A stretch of DNA of 7,392 nucleotides from NCBI GenBank assembly GCA_003244035.1, contig QHBV01000121.1:1-7392 (forward strand), read 5' to 3'. Each line of letters starts with the position of its first letter. Within the stretch, counting starts at the first letter, position 1. The notes under the pieces are model-generated. The model was not told where the DNA came from. It searched no databases and saw only the letters and a list, made by a program, of their open reading frames with translations. A program made the position numbers and the translations under genes. Shown here piece by piece: positions 6,268 to 7,392 of this stretch. The DNA is from Solirubrobacterales bacterium. Lineage in GTDB: Bacteria > Actinomycetota > Thermoleophilia > Solirubrobacterales > Solirubrobacteraceae.

Positions 6268-6299
6268 AACTTCCGCGCTCGCGCGTTGTTCTAAAGGGC

Positions 6300-7091
6300 A
6301 TGAAGCGACTGCTCGCAACCACCCTGGTGGCACTTGGTGCGTGCTCGACGGTGGCGGTGGCTGCGCCCGGATCGCCTCCGCGCGCGCGCCTGAGGACCAT
6401 CGTCTGCCAGCACGCGCTCGACCCGGCCGCGCGGGCAGTGTCGGCCACGGCCGTGATGCGGCCGCTCGTCGGGACCAGGAAGATGGCGTTGCGCTTCCAG
6501 CTCCTGAGGGCGCCGCGGCCGGGCGGCCCGGTCAGCGCGGTCAAGGGGGGCGACCTGGGCGCGTGGATCTCGCCGGCGAATCGGACGCTCGGGCGTCAGC
6601 CCGACGATGTCTGGGTGTTCAACAAGCAGGTGGTCGACCTCGCGGCGCCGGCCGTGTACCGGTTCCGCGTCTCCTTCCGCTGGACCGGGAGGCGCGGGCG
6701 CGTGCTCGGGACCGAAGTGCGGGTCAGCCAGACCTGCGCTCAGCCCGAGCTGCGGCCCGATCTGCTGGTCCAGGCGGTCAAGGTCCAGCCGCTCGCCGGC
6801 AGCCAGCCATCGAATCTGTACACGGCGACGGTCGGCAATGGCGGCGCGACCGAGGCGGGCCGGTTCCAGGTGCGGTTCACCGTCGGCGCCGTCGTCAAGT
6901 CCTTTGACGTCCAGCGCCTAGGGGCCCACGCAACGCTGCAGGAGTCGTTCACGGGACCACCTTGCGCCGCCGCCGCGCCGGTCACAGTCACGGTCGATCC
7001 GACCGATCAGGTCGATGACTACAACCGCGCGAACAACTCGACGACCGTCACGTGCGCGACCTCTGCGCGTGACCGTACGGCCCGCTCGTGA
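6300..7091 (+). CDS. Exported CARDB-domain protein of unknown function
   Basis: I recognise no specific function. From ATG 6300 the 263-residue protein starts with a signal peptide (MKR, then LLATTLVALGA, probable cleavage near AVAA-PG around residue 22). LGAC at 12-15 also resembles a lipobox, so a lipoprotein is possible, though the signal would be short. Residues about 30-147 form a beta-rich, otherwise unassigned domain bracketed by C36 and C146. Residues about 152-252 resemble a CARDB (cell adhesion related) domain: RPDLLVQAVKV, TATVGNGGATEAG, then the typical ending DPTDQVDDYNRANNSTTVTC, with C222 and C252 as a likely second disulfide. AAAGGG ends one base before the ATG, too close for a normal ribosome site. 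In-frame GTG at 6264 overlaps the ETF-QO stop (GTGA) and would add 12 residues. It may be co-transcribed with the etf genes, but a functional link is not evident. Confidence 0.75.
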   Translation: MKRLLATTLVALGACSTVAVAAPGSPPRARLRTIVCQHALDPAARAVSATAVMRPLVGTRKMALRFQLLRAPRPGGPVSAVKGGDLGAWISPANRTLGRQPDDVWVFNKQVVDLAAPAVYRFRVSFRWTGRRGRVLGTEVRVSQTCAQPELRPDLLVQAVKVQPLAGSQPSNLYTATVGNGGATEAGRFQVRFTVGAVVKSFDVQRLGAHATLQESFTGPPCAAAAPVTVTVDPTDQVDDYNRANNSTTVTCATSARDRTARS

Positions 7092-7115
7092 CGCCGGCAA
7101 TCGGTGCTCTAGACT
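7088..7115 (+). promoter_or_regulatory. Putative promoter for a leaderless rpmE transcript
   Basis: TAGACT at 7110-7115 fits the actinobacterial TAnnnT -10 pattern, and GTGACG at 7088-7093, 16 bases upstream, keeps the TGAC core of a -35. Transcription would start about 7121-7124, within about five bases of the rpmE ATG at 7126. No Shine-Dalgarno sequence lies between, which agrees with a leaderless mRNA. Confidence 0.5.
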
Positions 7116-7125
7116 TGTTCACACG

Positions 7126-7374
7126 ATGAAGAGCGAAATCCATCCCAACTACGTCGAGGCTCATGTCCGCTGCACCTGTGGCAACGAGTTCATGACGCGC
7201 TCCACTCAGTCAGAGATCCACGTCGAGATCTGCTCGGCCTGTCATCCGTTCTACACCGGTCGGCAGAAGCTCGTCGATACCGGCGGGCGCGTCGAGCGCT
7301 TCCAGCGCAGGATCGCCAAGGGCCGGCGCTCGGCGCGCACCGGCACCGGCACCGGCACCGGCGCCGGCGTCTAG
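7126..7374 (+). CDS. rpmE: 50S ribosomal protein L31, zinc-binding form
   Basis: L31 bridges the two ribosomal subunits. The 82-residue protein begins MKSEIHPNYVEAHVRCTCGN, the classic L31 N-terminus, and carries the four zinc ligands of the 'C+' type: C16 and C18 (CTC), C36 and C39 (CSAC). HPFYTGRQKLVDTGGRVERF (40-59) is the conserved body. Zinc-binding L31 is normally the zinc-replete form; in many bacteria a cysteine-less paralogue replaces it in zinc starvation. Whether one exists here cannot be seen. The C-terminus after about residue 70 is an unusual TGTGTGTGAG tail from a hexanucleotide repeat. The ATG has no Shine-Dalgarno sequence and sits 10 bases after a TAGACT -10 box, so translation is probably leaderless. 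The reading frame stays open upstream to 7015, but the extension overlaps the preceding gene and lacks L31 similarity. Confidence 0.97.
   Translation: MKSEIHPNYVEAHVRCTCGNEFMTRSTQSEIHVEICSACHPFYTGRQKLVDTGGRVERFQRRIAKGRRSARTGTGTGTGAGV
7339..7368 (+). repeat. Hexanucleotide microsatellite (ACCGGC)4 plus one variant unit
   Basis: Four perfect tandem ACCGGC units lie at 7339-7362, followed by GCCGGC at 7363-7368. They are in frame with rpmE and encode repeating Thr-Gly at the protein's end. Because each unit is two codons, gain or loss by slippage changes tail length without breaking the frame. Confidence 0.9.
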
Positions 7375-7381
7375 TCCAGCC

Positions 7382-7392
7382 ATGAGCGAGGG
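7382..7392 (+). CDS. Possible start of the next gene, cut by window edge
   Basis: ATG at 7382, seven bases after the rpmE stop, reads Met-Ser-Glu before the window ends. The close spacing fits a co-transcribed gene, and rpmE is often followed by translation-related genes such as prfA. Three codons cannot identify it, and no clear ribosome binding site is visible. Confidence 0.3.

Noticed and set aside
6090..6299. Upstream extension of the CARDB protein frame inside ETF-QO
   Set aside because: The extension overlaps the ETF-QO coding end and would bury the signal peptide; only GTG 6264 or ATG 6300 is sensible.
7015..7125. Upstream extension of the rpmE frame
   Set aside because: It overlaps the end of the CARDB gene and does not resemble L31; ATG 7126 gives the canonical N-terminus.
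1..7392. CRISPR array, transposon, prophage, tRNA or rRNA
   Set aside because: I saw no spaced direct repeats of CRISPR size, no transposase or integrase motifs, no terminal inverted repeats with target duplications, and no RNA gene signatures.

Overview
This is a GC-rich window with codon use and gene content typical of a high-GC actinobacterium. The combination of a divergent leucyl aminopeptidase, a thiolase, a free-standing B12-binding mutase subunit, an ETF cluster and rpmE suggests something like the Thermoleophilia/Solirubrobacterales. That placement is inference from protein character, not from a marker phylogeny. The window is mostly central metabolism; I see no CRISPR array, transposase, phage gene, tRNA or rRNA.

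Layout. The first ~750 bases hold the N-terminal half of a leucyl aminopeptidase on the minus strand, running off the left edge. A ~70-base divergent gap follows, then a complete plus-strand thiolase with all expected catalytic residues. Next is a 250-base non-coding gap containing several inverted repeats and an alternating purine/pyrimidine repeat. A free-standing B12-binding subunit of the methylmalonyl-CoA mutase type follows, without its catalytic large subunit. A promoter overlapped by a perfect 16-bp palindrome then leads into a tight operon: etfB, etfA and an ETF:quinone oxidoreductase, with junctions of 0 and 3 bases. Downstream on the same strand are an exported CARDB-type protein of unknown function, the ribosomal protein gene rpmE (L31, zinc-binding form, probably leaderless), and the first codons of a possible next gene.

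How the genes fit together. The thiolase, the mutase subunit and ETF/ETF-QO form a module for acyl-CoA breakdown. Acyl-CoA dehydrogenases encoded elsewhere would reduce ETF (EtfAB), and ETF-QO would pass the electrons to membrane quinone (probably menaquinone). The thiolase releases acetyl-CoA, and a B12 mutase isomerises branched or odd-chain acyl-CoA. The palindrome over the etf promoter suggests repression by a TetR-like regulator that senses acyl-CoA or a related ligand.

The observation most worth following is in the ETF-QO. Its C-terminal iron-sulfur domain keeps three of the four cysteines that normally bind the [4Fe-4S] cluster; the fourth is isoleucine, and neither other frame supplies a cysteine there. 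Otherwise this is a fairly ordinary region, and I do not see an entirely new system.
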